Source: Paucilactobacillus vaccinostercus DSM 20634
GTDB taxonomy: Bacteria; Bacillota; Bacilli; Lactobacillales; Lactobacillaceae
Reading direction: 5' to 3'
NCBI RefSeq assembly: GCF_001436295.1
Contig: NZ_AYYY01000021.1
Span: forward strand, 1-64,000
DNA: 64,000 bases
The notes beneath the pieces were generated by a model that was given only the letters and a program-made list of their open reading frames with translations, ran no database searches and was not told the DNA's origin. The translations under genes and the position numbers were made by a program. Of this stretch, positions 35,201 through 42,871 are shown piece after piece (within the stretch, counting starts at the first letter, position 1; each line of letters starts with the position of its first letter).

Positions 35201-37268
35201 ATACCAAAAGGTACAGCAACCGGACGGTGTTAATGCGAATGGCCAAACGGTAACGATCACGCCAGTTGACCTGAGTGGTAATCTACTATACGGCCAAACA
35301 CCGATTACGATTCCAGGCGTAGCCGGTTATGAAGTGACAGTACCGGAAATTCCGGGATACACAGCAGTTACGGACACAACCGTGCCGACCAATGGAGTTA
35401 ATAAAGTGGTGTATGTGCCAAACGCTAATAATGGCACCGTCGGTGAAAACAACACGGCGGATGATGGCGCGATTGTCAGTGATCCAAGTCATGTGTACCA
35501 AAAGGTCCAACAACCGGACGGTGTTAATGCGAATGGTCAAACGGTGACAATTACACCAGTTGACCTGAGTGGTAATCCACTATACGACCAAACACCGATT
35601 ACGATTCCGGGAGTGGCCGGTTATGAAGTGATAGTACCGGAGATTCCGGGATACACAGCAGTCACGGACACAACCGTGCCGACGAATGGGGTTAATAAAG
35701 TGGTGTACGTACCAAACACTAATAATGGCACCGTCGGTGAGAATGAAACAAATGATGATGGTGCAATTGTCAGTGATCCAAGTCATGTGTACCAGAAAGC
35801 CCAACAACCAGGCGGCGTTAATACCGATGGTCAAACGGTGACGATCACGCCAGTCGATTTAAGTGGTAATCCACTATACGGCCAAACACCGATTACGATT
35901 CCAGGAGTGGCCGGCTATGAAGTAACAGTGCCGGAAATTTCGGGATACACCCCAGTTACAGGCACAACTGTGCCGACGAATGGAATTAACAAAGTGGTAT
36001 ATGTTCCCAATGTTAATAATGGGACCGTCGGTGAAAACAACACGGCGGATGATGGGGCGATTGTCAGCGATCCAAACCACGTGTACCAAAAGGTACAACA
36101 ACCAGCCGGTGTTAATGCCGATGGACAAACGGTGACACTTACACCAGTTGATCTAAGTGGTAATCCACTATACGGTCAAACACCCATCACAATTCCAGGT
36201 GTAGAGGGTTATGAAGTGACAGTACCGGAAATTCCGGGATACACCCCAGTTACAGGCACAACTGTGCCGACCAATGGAATTAACAAAGTGGTGTATGTAC
36301 CAAACGTTAATAATGGGACCGTCGGTGAAAATGAAACAAATGGTGATGGGGCGATTGTCAGTGATCCGAACCATGTATACCAAAAGGCACAACAACCAGC
36401 CGGGGTTAACACTGAAGGCCAAACGGTAACGATCGCGCCAGTTGACCTGAGTGGTAATCCACTATACGGTCAAACACCCATCACAATTCCAGGTGTAGCG
36501 GGTTATGAAGTGACAGTACCGGAAATTCCAGGTTACACAGCGGTCACGGCTACGACCGTGCCTACCAATGGGGAGAATAAAGTCGTGTATGTACCAGTCA
36601 ATGGAGGCTCTGTAGACCAAAATGGGACTCCTGAAACAAGTGAACCAGTTACGGATCCAGATCATGTCTACGAAAAAGATCAGGTGCCAGACACTGATGT
36701 ACCATTTGTCGACTTAGCCACCGCCACAGTGACGATTACACCGGTAGATGTGAATGGCAATCCACTGTACGGACAGTCACCGATTAAGGTGCAAGGGGTG
36801 GCTGGGTATCCCGTTACTGTACCGAATATTGCTGGGTATACACCAACTGAAACGACAATCATTGCTACTAATGGCGTAAACGTTGTCACGTATATTCCTA
36901 ATAGAAATGCAGGAATTGTGCCTAATGATAGTGGTGAAGTGGCAACCAATGTTCGTGTGTATGAACGAAACCAAAGCCCAGATACTGACGTACCACATAC
37001 TTCAGTGACGGCGATTACAGAAAAGCAAGCGCAAAATTCGATTTCGACAACTGAAACCGTGCTTGATGAAAGCAACCAATCTGGCACACCATCAGCGTCT
37101 CAATCAAATAGAGATCATTTGTCAGTAAGTGCAGCTCGTTTGCCGCAGACTGATAATGCAAGTAACTACCTAGGAAAACTGGGAGTTATAATGCTAAGTG
37201 TGGTCAGCTTGATAACGGCCCTGGGAGCACGAAAAAAGAAAGATTCCAAAATGCATGATCATGATTAA
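29244..37268 (+). CDS. Giant cell-wall-anchored MucBP-type repeat protein, 2674 residues
   Basis: N-terminus: KxYKxGKxW-type signal (FKLYKAGKVWLAAGLATFTFG), cleavage near HAA. About 50-200 is a Ser/Ala/Thr/Asp-rich, probably glycosylated stalk. About 200-330 is a unique head, then MucBP-like modules (for example VKYVDENGNAIAADG, INYVDQNGQQIDSS, VDYEIIPVDNAGNPLYG). About 1147-2450 has thirteen near-identical 98-residue repeats plus degenerate flanking copies. C-terminus: LPQTD, a hydrophobic helix and ARKKKDSK, a sortase signal with Asp instead of the usual Gly. Role inferred: adhesion to mucus or plant surfaces, with repeats extending the head from the wall. AAAGGGG precedes the ATG. Monocistronic with a strong terminator. 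Confidence 0.93.
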   Translation: MGDFDKKNRQLVYDQTTRRVHFKLYKAGKVWLAAGLATFTFGVTQMVGTTTLHAATVSETQTTVDNGLQQSSVTLSESAATASSAADSAADSSASTVVSTDSASAADESLNESSAASVASQSESNASSATNGSTADVAASAVASGDVSSSASGQNTDSSASNVTASNSTSAYGSPQTKSLVKAAVAATTPATSSATDPLPAGFSVGEPTYPDGVFHYDEDSDWYTFAQIGIDSGTTITFAIDRATQSNIQVGTVSVTDGVASISAVQDLAAGKSTYGGAMIFNEDQAIDVVVPSLNNINYIFDVYAYRTGNTHGWGSYAFLKPILQTQTTEYVDQDGNQIADPVVMTGLSGQSYTTSPSTQIMGYNPTASDNSTGFMSPFTTNGQTFVEVLYNNDGSKKATLTYTVDDYETGTMDYDFELATSPTTEHKGTLKYGEFIQVGTYNVTNPYLPQTTTITYTYDASDVNVTVKYVDENGNAIAADGIATGKFKQAITIEQPNITGYTYDQNYTVSDTDNASQYTVTDYTGENVVTLHYTTDDENVVILHMDSDGNLLNDATIGTGKYNQIFTADATNDKSFDIPGYRLDPTSNLAVKIGAGPNLINLKYDKLYTATINYVDQNGQQIDSSLLNNAATTLSGIVGENLIITSPKITGYTAYADNPSSYTVIANETTITLRYVKTTMTVSVNVTPTADGTKVTATVVDGDGNSVNAGQPIDPNDPTGPKWPSNLTTDEITNPVLASRNANDLDTVVIETVYPYTLSADGTTLTKGQSSIHEVYFVRTATVDFSDIKAPKITFGDWTPAVGLDMQNLIASYGADVIGSDLIPAINYEMAYAPKIKSGQTVLAYDGSGAQIQMKSMTFQGQSFTGIPAVEVSADSDDLTYYVVSFNSDQLSKQFTRTIHFQTADGTQLKPDTQQTASYTVKTSLDVSAPTNPKLISTVVWTDNNDTFAAVTAPDIQGYTATNGVQSQKINQTDKVDSEATIVYTANSVTADVTIPSNIGNQTVTGVVGTVGETIAVPVPVIEGYTANKTTVPATVNPDGTITTTETVTYTGNSVDYEIIPVDNAGNPLYGTSPIVETGLVGTKITVPNIPGYTPVATNQLVPADGSSVEVTYIPINNYGMVGENDNAEVATPVNLKEKVQQPAGVNANGQTVTITPVDLNGDPLYGQTPITIPGVAGYEVTVPEIPGYTPVTNTTVTTNGINQVVYVPNANYGTVGENESTDDGAIVSDPSHVYRKGQQPEGAFIDMNAGHMLPDDTAEVSNTHVYKKVQQPDGVNANDQTVTITPVDLSGNPLYGQAPITIPGVAGYEVTVPNIPGYTPVTDTTVPTNGVNKVVYIPKTDNGTVGENNATDNGAIVSDPSHVYQKAQQPGGVNTDGQTVTITPVDLDGNPLYGQTPITIPGVAGYEVTVPEIPGYTPATGTIVPTNGVNKVVYVPNTDYGTVGKNETTNDGTIVNDPSHVYQKVQQPEGTFIDMNAGHVLPDDTAEVSNTHVYKKVQQPDGVNANGQTVTITPVDLSGNPLYGQTPITIPGVAGYEVTVPEIPGYTAVTDTTVPTNGINKVVYVPNANNGTVGENNAPDDGAIVSDPSHVYQKVQQPDGVNANGQMVTITPVDLSGNPLYGQTPITIPGVAGYEVTVPEIPGYTPVTGTTVPTNGENKVVYVPKTDNGTVGENDTPDDGTIVSDPNHVYQKVQQPAGTNANGQTVTITPVDLSGNPLYGQTPITIPGVAGYEVTVPEIPGYTPVTSTTVPTNGVNKVVYVPNVNNGTVGENNAPDDGAIVSDPSHVYQKVQQPAGTNANGQTVTITPVDLSGNPLYGQTPITIPGVAGYEVTVPEIPGYTPVTSTTVPTNGENKVVYVPKTDSGTVGENDTPDDGAIVSDPSHVYQKAQQPAGVNADGQTVTITPVDLSGNPLYGQTPITILGVAGYEVTVPEIPGYTAVTDTTVPTNGENKVVYVPKTDYGTVGENDTPDDGAIVSDPSHVYQKVQQPDGVNANGQTVTITPVDLSGNLLYGQTPITIPGVAGYEVTVPEIPGYTAVTDTTVPTNGVNKVVYVPNANNGTVGENNTADDGAIVSDPSHVYQKVQQPDGVNANGQTVTITPVDLSGNPLYDQTPITIPGVAGYEVIVPEIPGYTAVTDTTVPTNGVNKVVYVPNTNNGTVGENETNDDGAIVSDPSHVYQKAQQPGGVNTDGQTVTITPVDLSGNPLYGQTPITIPGVAGYEVTVPEISGYTPVTGTTVPTNGINKVVYVPNVNNGTVGENNTADDGAIVSDPNHVYQKVQQPAGVNADGQTVTLTPVDLSGNPLYGQTPITIPGVEGYEVTVPEIPGYTPVTGTTVPTNGINKVVYVPNVNNGTVGENETNGDGAIVSDPNHVYQKAQQPAGVNTEGQTVTIAPVDLSGNPLYGQTPITIPGVAGYEVTVPEIPGYTAVTATTVPTNGENKVVYVPVNGGSVDQNGTPETSEPVTDPDHVYEKDQVPDTDVPFVDLATATVTITPVDVNGNPLYGQSPIKVQGVAGYPVTVPNIAGYTPTETTIIATNGVNVVTYIPNRNAGIVPNDSGEVATNVRVYERNQSPDTDVPHTSVTAITEKQAQNSISTTETVLDESNQSGTPSASQSNRDHLSVSAARLPQTDNASNYLGKLGVIMLSVVSLITALGARKKKDSKMHDHD
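32683..36600 (+). repeat. Thirteen tandem 294-bp in-frame repeats
   Basis: The motif VTITPVDL recurs at nucleotide positions about 32700, 33090, 33384, 33774, 34068, 34362, 34656, 34950, 35244, 35538, 35832, 36126 and 36420. The period is 294 bp (98 codons), except two 390-bp periods after units 1 and 3 caused by an extra 32-residue module (FIDMNAGH[MV]LPDDTAEVSN). Each unit reads LYGQTPITIPGVAGYEVTVP, then EIPGYTPV, TNGVNKVVYVP, GTVGEN and IVSDPSHVYQK. Units are very alike at DNA level, so copy number probably varies by recombination. Diverged copies flank the array (about 32420 and 36730). Confidence 0.95.
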
Positions 37269-37312
37269 GAAATGCTTGTCGCATTGCGAATCAAGAATCG
37301 TTATTTAACTCA

Positions 37313-37361
37313 AAAAACGGAATCAAATTCAGTTGTCTAGCTGAATTTTGATTCCGTTTTT
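37313..37361. terminator. Strong bidirectional terminator
   Basis: AAAAACGGAATCAAATTCAG (37313-37332) pairs with CTGAATTTTGATTCCGTTTTT (37341-37361), one bulge. It lies between the giant surface gene and the convergent phosphatase gene. Confidence 0.9.
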
Positions 37362-37404
37362 GAGCTGCTTGTTTTTAAAAATTTGGTTGCATGTGACCAA
37401 AACA

Positions 37405-38061
37405 TTAATTTAGATGATCGTAATAGATGACTTTAGGCGTTTGTTCGTCTGAAAGAATGACTTTTGTAATGCTGCCGTTTTGAGTCGGGTACCCCGTATC
37501 CAATTCTGGCGCGTATCGAGATATAATCGAGCGAATCGTGTTTCCATGAGAAACAACGACAATATTGTCTTGGTCTGCTGAATTTTGAAGTAGCTTGTCA
37601 AAACCATGGTTTAAGCGTTTCCAAAACATATCATTATTTTCAGCATCCCCATAGAGATCGGCTTTGTGAATTAAATCGCGAGCACGCTCGAGTCCAAATT
37701 TTTGCATAATTCCAGTTTCAGTAGTCGTTTGAACTTGTTCTCCCACGAACTGCCACATTTGGCTGAGATCATTACCTTCGAAGTAACCGTGGCATTGTTC
37801 GCGTAATTCTGGAAACTCATAGGAAATTAAATGAATATTTTCTGGATTTTGCTTCAAGATAAGTCGGAGTGTTTCAACTGCGCGACCAGAATCACTACTA
37901 AAACCTGCCGCAAATTTGACGTTTGCTAATCGTTGACCAGCACCAATGGCATCTTTGATCCCTTTGTCGGTGAGGGGAGAGTCGATCCAGCCTTGAACTT
38001 TATTGTAACGGTTTAACATAGTTTGACCATGTCGTACAAAATACGCGGTGATAGTTTTCAT
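37405..38061 (-). CDS. Histidine phosphatase family protein (phosphoglycerate-mutase-like)
   Basis: 218 residues. The RHG motif FVRHGQTMLN near the N-terminus gives the phosphorylated His; further landmarks are GWIDSPLTDKG, SDSGRAVET and VVSHGNTIRSII, with the second catalytic His. This places it in the cofactor-dependent mutase/phosphatase superfamily; the short length and context fit a broad phosphatase rather than glycolytic mutase. AGGAGGG precedes the ATG. Substrate unknown. Confidence 0.88.
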   Translation of the reverse strand: MKTITAYFVRHGQTMLNRYNKVQGWIDSPLTDKGIKDAIGAGQRLANVKFAAGFSSDSGRAVETLRLILKQNPENIHLISYEFPELREQCHGYFEGNDLSQMWQFVGEQVQTTTETGIMQKFGLERARDLIHKADLYGDAENNDMFWKRLNHGFDKLLQNSADQDNIVVVSHGNTIRSIISRYAPELDTGYPTQNGSITKVILSDEQTPKVIYYDHLN

Positions 38062-38245
38062 GATGATAGTCCCTCCTAATAGTTTATGTATTCACTAGAG
38101 CAACGATCGGAAACGGTAGCCACTTACTGAAAATAAGACTCCTGCTATAGGATAACTGTATCACACTAGAAAAGAATAAGTAAACGAATACAATTCTTGA
38201 ATTAAAATAACCTCAATCCGATAAGTTAAGATCAATTCATTGAAA

Positions 38246-38296
38246 AAAACGTGGGCGAGTACTCTCTGTTTTAAGAGAAAACTAGCTCACGTTTCT
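38246..38296 (-). terminator. Terminator of the LacI-type gene
   Basis: On the minus strand AACGTGAGCTAG pairs imperfectly with ACTCGCCCACGTT around an inner CTCT/AGAG hairpin, followed by TTTTTTT (plus-strand A run near 38246-38250). Confidence 0.65.
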
Positions 38297-38298
38297 GT

Positions 38299-39294
38299 TT
38301 AGTCGCGCCAATCAAATTCAGCTGGGACAATATTTTTACCTCGAACTTGTGTGCCATTACCGTTTAAAATTTCAATTAAAATTTCAGCACAACTCGCACC
38401 GATCAAGAATGGGTTCTGATGAATGAGCTTGATTTCGGGAGTGAGTGCGTGAGCAAGTCTGGTATCAGCAAATGCAGTTACCTGAAATTGTTGTGGGTCG
38501 ATGACTTTTGAGACAAACAAAGGCGCAATAAATTCCAACAACCAGCGTTCTTTTAAGGCAAAAAGGAGCGTCTTTTCATTTGTTTTTGAAATAAGCTGCA
38601 TGAGTTCTGCTTTTACTTGTTGGCGTTGGTAAGATTCTTCGGGAATGTTAATCACATCTATTTTTTCAAAAACATCTTGAATACCACGAAAACGCTCGCG
38701 TCGTGTGGAGGCCGCTGAGACGTCAGATGAGAGGACAATGACGCGGGTGAAACCGGCCCGGTAGAAGTAAGTTGCGGCACGCTGTGCAGATGCATAGTTA
38801 TCGGTAATCACTTCTGGCCAAGAGGACTTCTCTAGTTCCCGGTCTGCAACAACGATTGGAATGTCACGTTTCACTTGTTGGCGAATGGTATCCGCAGTGT
38901 CTGTTAGCGGTTGTAAAATCAGACCATCAAAATTATTTTGATTAATCGAATTCAAAAGTTCATTTTCGCGCTGATTGTCCGAATCAGAATCAAATAGGAC
39001 CCCGGTATAATGATGACTTTCAAGGATCGAATTTGCACCCTTAAAAAGTTCAGTCGAAAAATAATCATCGATGTTAGCAACGGCAACGGCAACGATTTTG
39101 CTCGAATGAGTGACCATTTGTCTAGCGGCTGAATTCGGAACGTAATTTAATTTAGTGATGGCTTCCTTGATGGTTGCTGCAGTTTGAGTCGACATTCGGT
39201 TGAGTTCACCGTTTAAATATCTGGAAACCGTTGCAATAGAAACATTTGCAAGTGAAGCCACATCTTTCATGTTGGCTCTTTTTTTTACTGTCAA
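38299..39294 (-). CDS. LacI-family transcriptional regulator
   Basis: 331 residues from a TTG preceded by GGTGAT; an ATG at 39270 is an alternative. The helix-turn-helix is MKDVASLANVSIATVSRYLNG, followed by the hinge and a periplasmic-binding-protein-like effector domain (KIVAVAVANIDDYFSTELFKG, GLILQPLTD). It is divergent from the hexulose-phosphate operon and most likely its repressor. Two similar sites in the shared upstream region (39391-39404 and 39491-39504) are candidate operators. Effector unknown; KdgR- or RbsR-like by context only. Confidence 0.85.
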   Translation of the reverse strand: MTVKKRANMKDVASLANVSIATVSRYLNGELNRMSTQTAATIKEAITKLNYVPNSAARQMVTHSSKIVAVAVANIDDYFSTELFKGANSILESHHYTGVLFDSDSDNQRENELLNSINQNNFDGLILQPLTDTADTIRQQVKRDIPIVVADRELEKSSWPEVITDNYASAQRAATYFYRAGFTRVIVLSSDVSAASTRRERFRGIQDVFEKIDVINIPEESYQRQQVKAELMQLISKTNEKTLLFALKERWLLEFIAPLFVSKVIDPQQFQVTAFADTRLAHALTPEIKLIHQNPFLIGASCAEILIEILNGNGTQVRGKNIVPAEFDWRD

Positions 39295-39390
39295 TATAAT
39301 CACCAGTTCATTTTCTTAGTAATTTCATTTTACTCCTTGATTCAAAATAGCACTAGAAGAAATATTGTTCTCACCAAATTACAGGGTATA

Positions 39391-39504
39391 GGTAAAGGGT
39401 TACCAAAACAAAGTGCAGTGTAAAAGATACGTAAACTATTGATTTAAAAGGGATTAAAATCAATTAATATAAAACGCTTGCTTTTTTATAGGAAAACGTT
39501 TACC
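39391..39504. promoter_or_regulatory. Two candidate LacI-type operators in the divergent promoter region
   Basis: GGTAAAGGGTTACC (39391-39404) and GGAAAACGTTTACC (39491-39504) share the pattern GGnAAA-nn-[GT]TTACC, 100 bp apart. The second is nearly palindromic with a central CG and also matches the CRE consensus at 12 of 14 positions, so it could bind CcpA, the LacI regulator or both. Assignment is inferential. Confidence 0.5.
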
Positions 39505-39556
39505 ATAAAACTCGTAAATTTGAAAGCCGTTACATGTGGCAACTTGGAGGTAGAAA

Positions 39557-39814
39557 ATGGACAAACGAACAATCATAGATCCTGATCAATTTGCAATGCA
39601 ATTTGCTAAATCAAACTATGCAAAGGGATTTAATGAAAAAGAAGTCGTCGTAGAAGCTAAAAAATTTTTACTGAGCTATTTAACTGCTTATTATTTGATT
39701 CAAGATTTTGATGATACTGAACGACAAAATTTTGAACAAACAACTGATAAAAAATTTCAGGATATGAGTTTTGAGGAACTGATGAATAAGGTAATTCATC
39801 TTAATAAATATTAA
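39557..39814 (+). CDS. Small hypothetical protein heading the hexulose operon
   Basis: 85 residues, soluble and helical (FAKSNYAKGFNEKEVVVEAKKFLLSYLTAYYLIQDF). GGAGG precedes the ATG and the next gene starts 15 bases after its stop, so it is the first gene of the operon. No family recognised. Position suggests an accessory or regulatory subunit, but nothing in the sequence shows it. Confidence 0.6.
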   Translation: MDKRTIIDPDQFAMQFAKSNYAKGFNEKEVVVEAKKFLLSYLTAYYLIQDFDDTERQNFEQTTDKKFQDMSFEELMNKVIHLNKY

Positions 39815-39828
39815 GGAGTGATTTAATA

Positions 39829-40578
39829 ATGGATATTATTTTAAATACTTGGGTTTTCGAGGATCGGGTTAAATCAGGTGTTGGCCAGGCTGAATTAGTC
39901 GAAAAAGCTGCGCAACTCCATGCTGATGGGTTGGAAATTCGGCGGGAATATTTTAAGGATTTTGCCACAGAGATGCCTTTAATTGCTCAAAAAGTTCGGG
40001 AACAGTCGTTAATTCTTAACTATAGTGTTCCGGACGAAGTCTTTTTACAAGATGGGTCATTTAATCCGAAACTTAAGCAATATTTTGATGAAGCACATGC
40101 AATGGGAGTTACCAAAATCAAATTTAATACCGGCAACTTTGCAGATTTTCATGGTGATTTGGCCGCAGAACTGAAGCAACTACCACTTGATGAAATTCAA
40201 ATGAATGTTGAAAACGATCAGACAGCCATTTCTGGAACTGTAACGGCAATTGAAACGTTCCTAACGGCTGCTAGAGAAGTCGGAATTAATGAAATTGGGT
40301 ATGTCTACGATCTCGGTAATTGGGCATTTACGGGTGGCGACGCGGTAGAAGCCGCGAAAAAACTGGGAAAATATACTCATTACATTCACTTGAAGAATAC
40401 GATTAAAAATGAAACCGGTTTAGTAACGTCCGACGATTTGGATGATGGCCTGTATGACTGGCGTAAATTAATGACCATTCTTCCACAGGATCAGATGGTC
40501 GCCATTGAATTTCCAATGACCACGGATGAACAAATTAGTCATCAGATTGAGCTACTTCGGAACTGGAAGGGGCGGTAG
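39829..40578 (+). CDS. Sugar phosphate isomerase/epimerase-type TIM-barrel protein
   Basis: 249 residues of the xylose-isomerase-like/AP-endonuclease-2 fold. Seen: LHADGLEIRREYF, VTKIKFNTGNF, IQMNVENDQT, GYVYDLGNWAFTGGD, THYIHLKNT and MVAIEFPMT, the successive strand ends that carry Glu, Asp, His and Glu metal ligands. Likely role: isomerising or epimerising the sugar taken up by the adjacent permease before phosphorylation. Substrate unknown. The next gene begins at the stop codon. Confidence 0.78.
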   Translation: MDIILNTWVFEDRVKSGVGQAELVEKAAQLHADGLEIRREYFKDFATEMPLIAQKVREQSLILNYSVPDEVFLQDGSFNPKLKQYFDEAHAMGVTKIKFNTGNFADFHGDLAAELKQLPLDEIQMNVENDQTAISGTVTAIETFLTAAREVGINEIGYVYDLGNWAFTGGDAVEAAKKLGKYTHYIHLKNTIKNETGLVTSDDLDDGLYDWRKLMTILPQDQMVAIEFPMTTDEQISHQIELLRNWKGR

Positions 40579-40580
40579 TG

Positions 40581-41876
40581 ATGAGTTCAACAGTAATTGC
40601 GATTTTACTTCTTCTCTCGTTCTTTGGATTTATCTACTACATCGTTAAGGGCGGCAATTTGATGATCGGATTTTTCATTATGGCGATTCTCTGGTCAATC
40701 ATTGGGATGATTCCGTTTCAAACTGCAATTCAGAAGGTTTTTGCTGAACCAGCCCTCAACTATGGGCCAACAATTATGTATATCGTATTTGGGTCGTGGT
40801 TTGGCCGGGTACTGGTTGATAGTGGGATTGCGCCAGCAATTTCTGAAACCACCAATAAAGTTGGTAAACGGCGCCCACTGATTGCGGCAATATTAGTTGT
40901 TTTGGTCACTTCGTTTATTTTTATCAGTGCTTATGGAGTAGGATCGGTTATTGCCATTGGTGTAATTTTGCTGCCAATCTTGCTTTCAATTGGGTTACCA
41001 CGTGATATTGCGCTAACAGCATTTGCTTTAGCTGTCGGTGCACCAATGTATTTGAACGTTGTTTTATACAATCAAATTAAAGCTTTTTTCCCACATGCAC
41101 ATTATGGCGGCACTTACCTTCAGTTTGGTTGGATTGCGATGGGCATTCAGATTGTACTGATTATTATCTTCTTGGTTTTGAATCGAAAAAAATTTGATGC
41201 AAGTCATGCAGACGAGAATTTAGCTAAGATTGGTGCCCTTGAAAATCAGGGCACTCAGGAAGGTAATAAAGTACCGAAGATCGCTTTTATTGTGCCAGTG
41301 ATTCCAGTGTTGATGAACATGTTGTTTCAGTGGGATGCCATTCCTGCACTTACATTGGCAACCTTAATTGCGATTGTTTTAACCGGGCATGCACGCCACT
41401 ACAAGGGATTTGTGAAATTCTTGAATGATACGATCCAACAAGCAATCTCAGATATTGCAGGATTGATCATGTTCTTGATGGCTTTGATTATGTTTAGTGG
41501 GGCAGCCTCAATGAATGCGAACCGATTTAAGCCGCTTTTCGAAGCAATTTTACCGCATGATCATCTAATTTTGGCATTAGCCTTAGGAATTTTTGCACCA
41601 TTAGCCCTATTTAGAGGTCCTTTGCATGTCTGGGGAGCCGGTGCCGCGACAGCAGCAGTTTTGTCTGGAACCGGATTGTTCAGCGATGCCTTCCTATTAC
41701 CATTACTATATGTACCAACCTTGATGGCTGTTTCGACAGATATCACACAATCTTGGAACGTTTGGGGTCTGGATTATATGAAAGTTCAATCAAAGGACTT
41801 TTTGAAACGAGGGATACCGATTATGTGGATTGTGTCGATTGTAAACGAGCTGTTAGTTTACCACTTCTTTGGGTAA
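40581..41876 (+). CDS. Multi-spanning permease (GntP/citrate-transporter-like)
   Basis: 431 residues with about 10-12 hydrophobic helices. The VFGSWFGRVLVDSGIAPAISETTNKVGKRRP segment and FISAYGVGSVIAIGVILLPI, then FMALIMFSGAASMNANRF, resemble the ion-transporter superfamily (GntP, CitMHS). Probably imports a sugar acid or polyol feeding the operon. The ATG at 40581 is taken after AAGGGGCGG; a GTG at 40578 overlaps the previous stop and is possible. Substrate cannot be read from sequence. Confidence 0.75.
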   Translation: MSSTVIAILLLLSFFGFIYYIVKGGNLMIGFFIMAILWSIIGMIPFQTAIQKVFAEPALNYGPTIMYIVFGSWFGRVLVDSGIAPAISETTNKVGKRRPLIAAILVVLVTSFIFISAYGVGSVIAIGVILLPILLSIGLPRDIALTAFALAVGAPMYLNVVLYNQIKAFFPHAHYGGTYLQFGWIAMGIQIVLIIIFLVLNRKKFDASHADENLAKIGALENQGTQEGNKVPKIAFIVPVIPVLMNMLFQWDAIPALTLATLIAIVLTGHARHYKGFVKFLNDTIQQAISDIAGLIMFLMALIMFSGAASMNANRFKPLFEAILPHDHLILALALGIFAPLALFRGPLHVWGAGAATAAVLSGTGLFSDAFLLPLLYVPTLMAVSTDITQSWNVWGLDYMKVQSKDFLKRGIPIMWIVSIVNELLVYHFFG

Positions 41877-41908
41877 CGAAATGATAAATAAGAAATGAGG
41901 AATATAAA

Positions 41909-42871
41909 ATGAGTGAAGTTATTACAATTGGCGAACCAGTGGTCACGTTTGCCGCTACTGACCCGGATGTCTCGCTAGCGAAGGCCGAAAATTTTAAGAA
42001 AATTTTGGGTGGTGCCGAATTAAATGTTGCGATCGGTATTCGTCGATTAGGTCATAGCGTTGATTATTTTTCACAGGTGGGAACCGATCCACTGGGCGAC
42101 TATGTGATTGATACAATTAAAAATCACCAAATTGGAACCGAGCATATTAGCCGGGATTCAGAGCATTTTACGGGCCATCAACTAAAACAGCTCGTCACAG
42201 TTGGGGATCCGAAAACATTTAACTACCGAAAAGATTCAGCTGCTTCTCATCTACAGAGTCACGCTTTAGAAGATATCGATCTAAGTGATGTTAAATTTGC
42301 CCACATGTCTGGTATCTTTCCAGCAATTTCAGCAACGGCCGAGAAATCGTTCCGAGTTCTGTATGAAAAATTACATCAAAATAAAATTCCGACCACGTTC
42401 GATCCTAATCTCCGGCCATCGCTTTGGGGTGACCAAGAGCGAATGATTCGAACGATTAATGAGTTGGCAACGAACGCCGATATCGTGTTACCGGGTGTAG
42501 ATGAAGGGGAAATTTTGATGGGATCTCGTGATCCTGAAAAGATAGCTGATTTCTATTTAAAGAGTCCAAAAACATCGGTTGTCATGGTTAAGGTGGGTGC
42601 TAAAGGGGCCTTTGTTAAAACTAAAAAGCAATCAGGTCAACTGATTCCAGGTTTCAAAGTGGATCAAGTTGTTGATACAGTTGGTGCTGGCGATGGATTT
42701 GCCCTAGGTGTAATTACGGCACTTCTTGAAGGAAAGTCACTGGAATTGGCGGCGTTACGCGGGAATGCCGTTGGTGCGATGCAGGTTCAAGTTTTAGGGG
42801 ATAATGAAGGTTATCCAACTCGCGAAAAATTACTGCAATTTTATAAAAAACAAGGGGTAGAAGAAAAATGA
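41909..42871 (+). CDS. PfkB-family sugar kinase (2-keto-3-deoxygluconate-kinase-like)
   Basis: 320 residues. Ribokinase-fold landmarks: VITIGEPVV start, GGAELNVAIGIRRLG, TFDPNLRPSLW (a KdgK-like signature) and the catalytic DTVGAGDGFALG near the C-terminus with the general-base Asp. The phosphoryl acceptor is a ketose or keto-sugar acid at C6. Here it probably makes the hexulose phosphate used by the next two enzymes. It overlaps the next gene by 4 bases (ATGA). Confidence 0.85.
   Translation: MSEVITIGEPVVTFAATDPDVSLAKAENFKKILGGAELNVAIGIRRLGHSVDYFSQVGTDPLGDYVIDTIKNHQIGTEHISRDSEHFTGHQLKQLVTVGDPKTFNYRKDSAASHLQSHALEDIDLSDVKFAHMSGIFPAISATAEKSFRVLYEKLHQNKIPTTFDPNLRPSLWGDQERMIRTINELATNADIVLPGVDEGEILMGSRDPEKIADFYLKSPKTSVVMVKVGAKGAFVKTKKQSGQLIPGFKVDQVVDTVGAGDGFALGVITALLEGKSLELAALRGNAVGAMQVQVLGDNEGYPTREKLLQFYKKQGVEEK

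Noticed and set aside
32683-36600. Regularly spaced repeats as a possible CRISPR or satellite array
   Set aside because: The period is 294 bp, in frame, with no short spacer-repeat structure and no cas genes; it is a protein-coding tandem repeat.
32487-36998. Many long minus-strand ORFs of about 84 codons spaced by 294 bp
   Set aside because: They recur with the repeat period of the plus-strand surface protein and have no ribosome sites, so they are shadows of the coding repeats.
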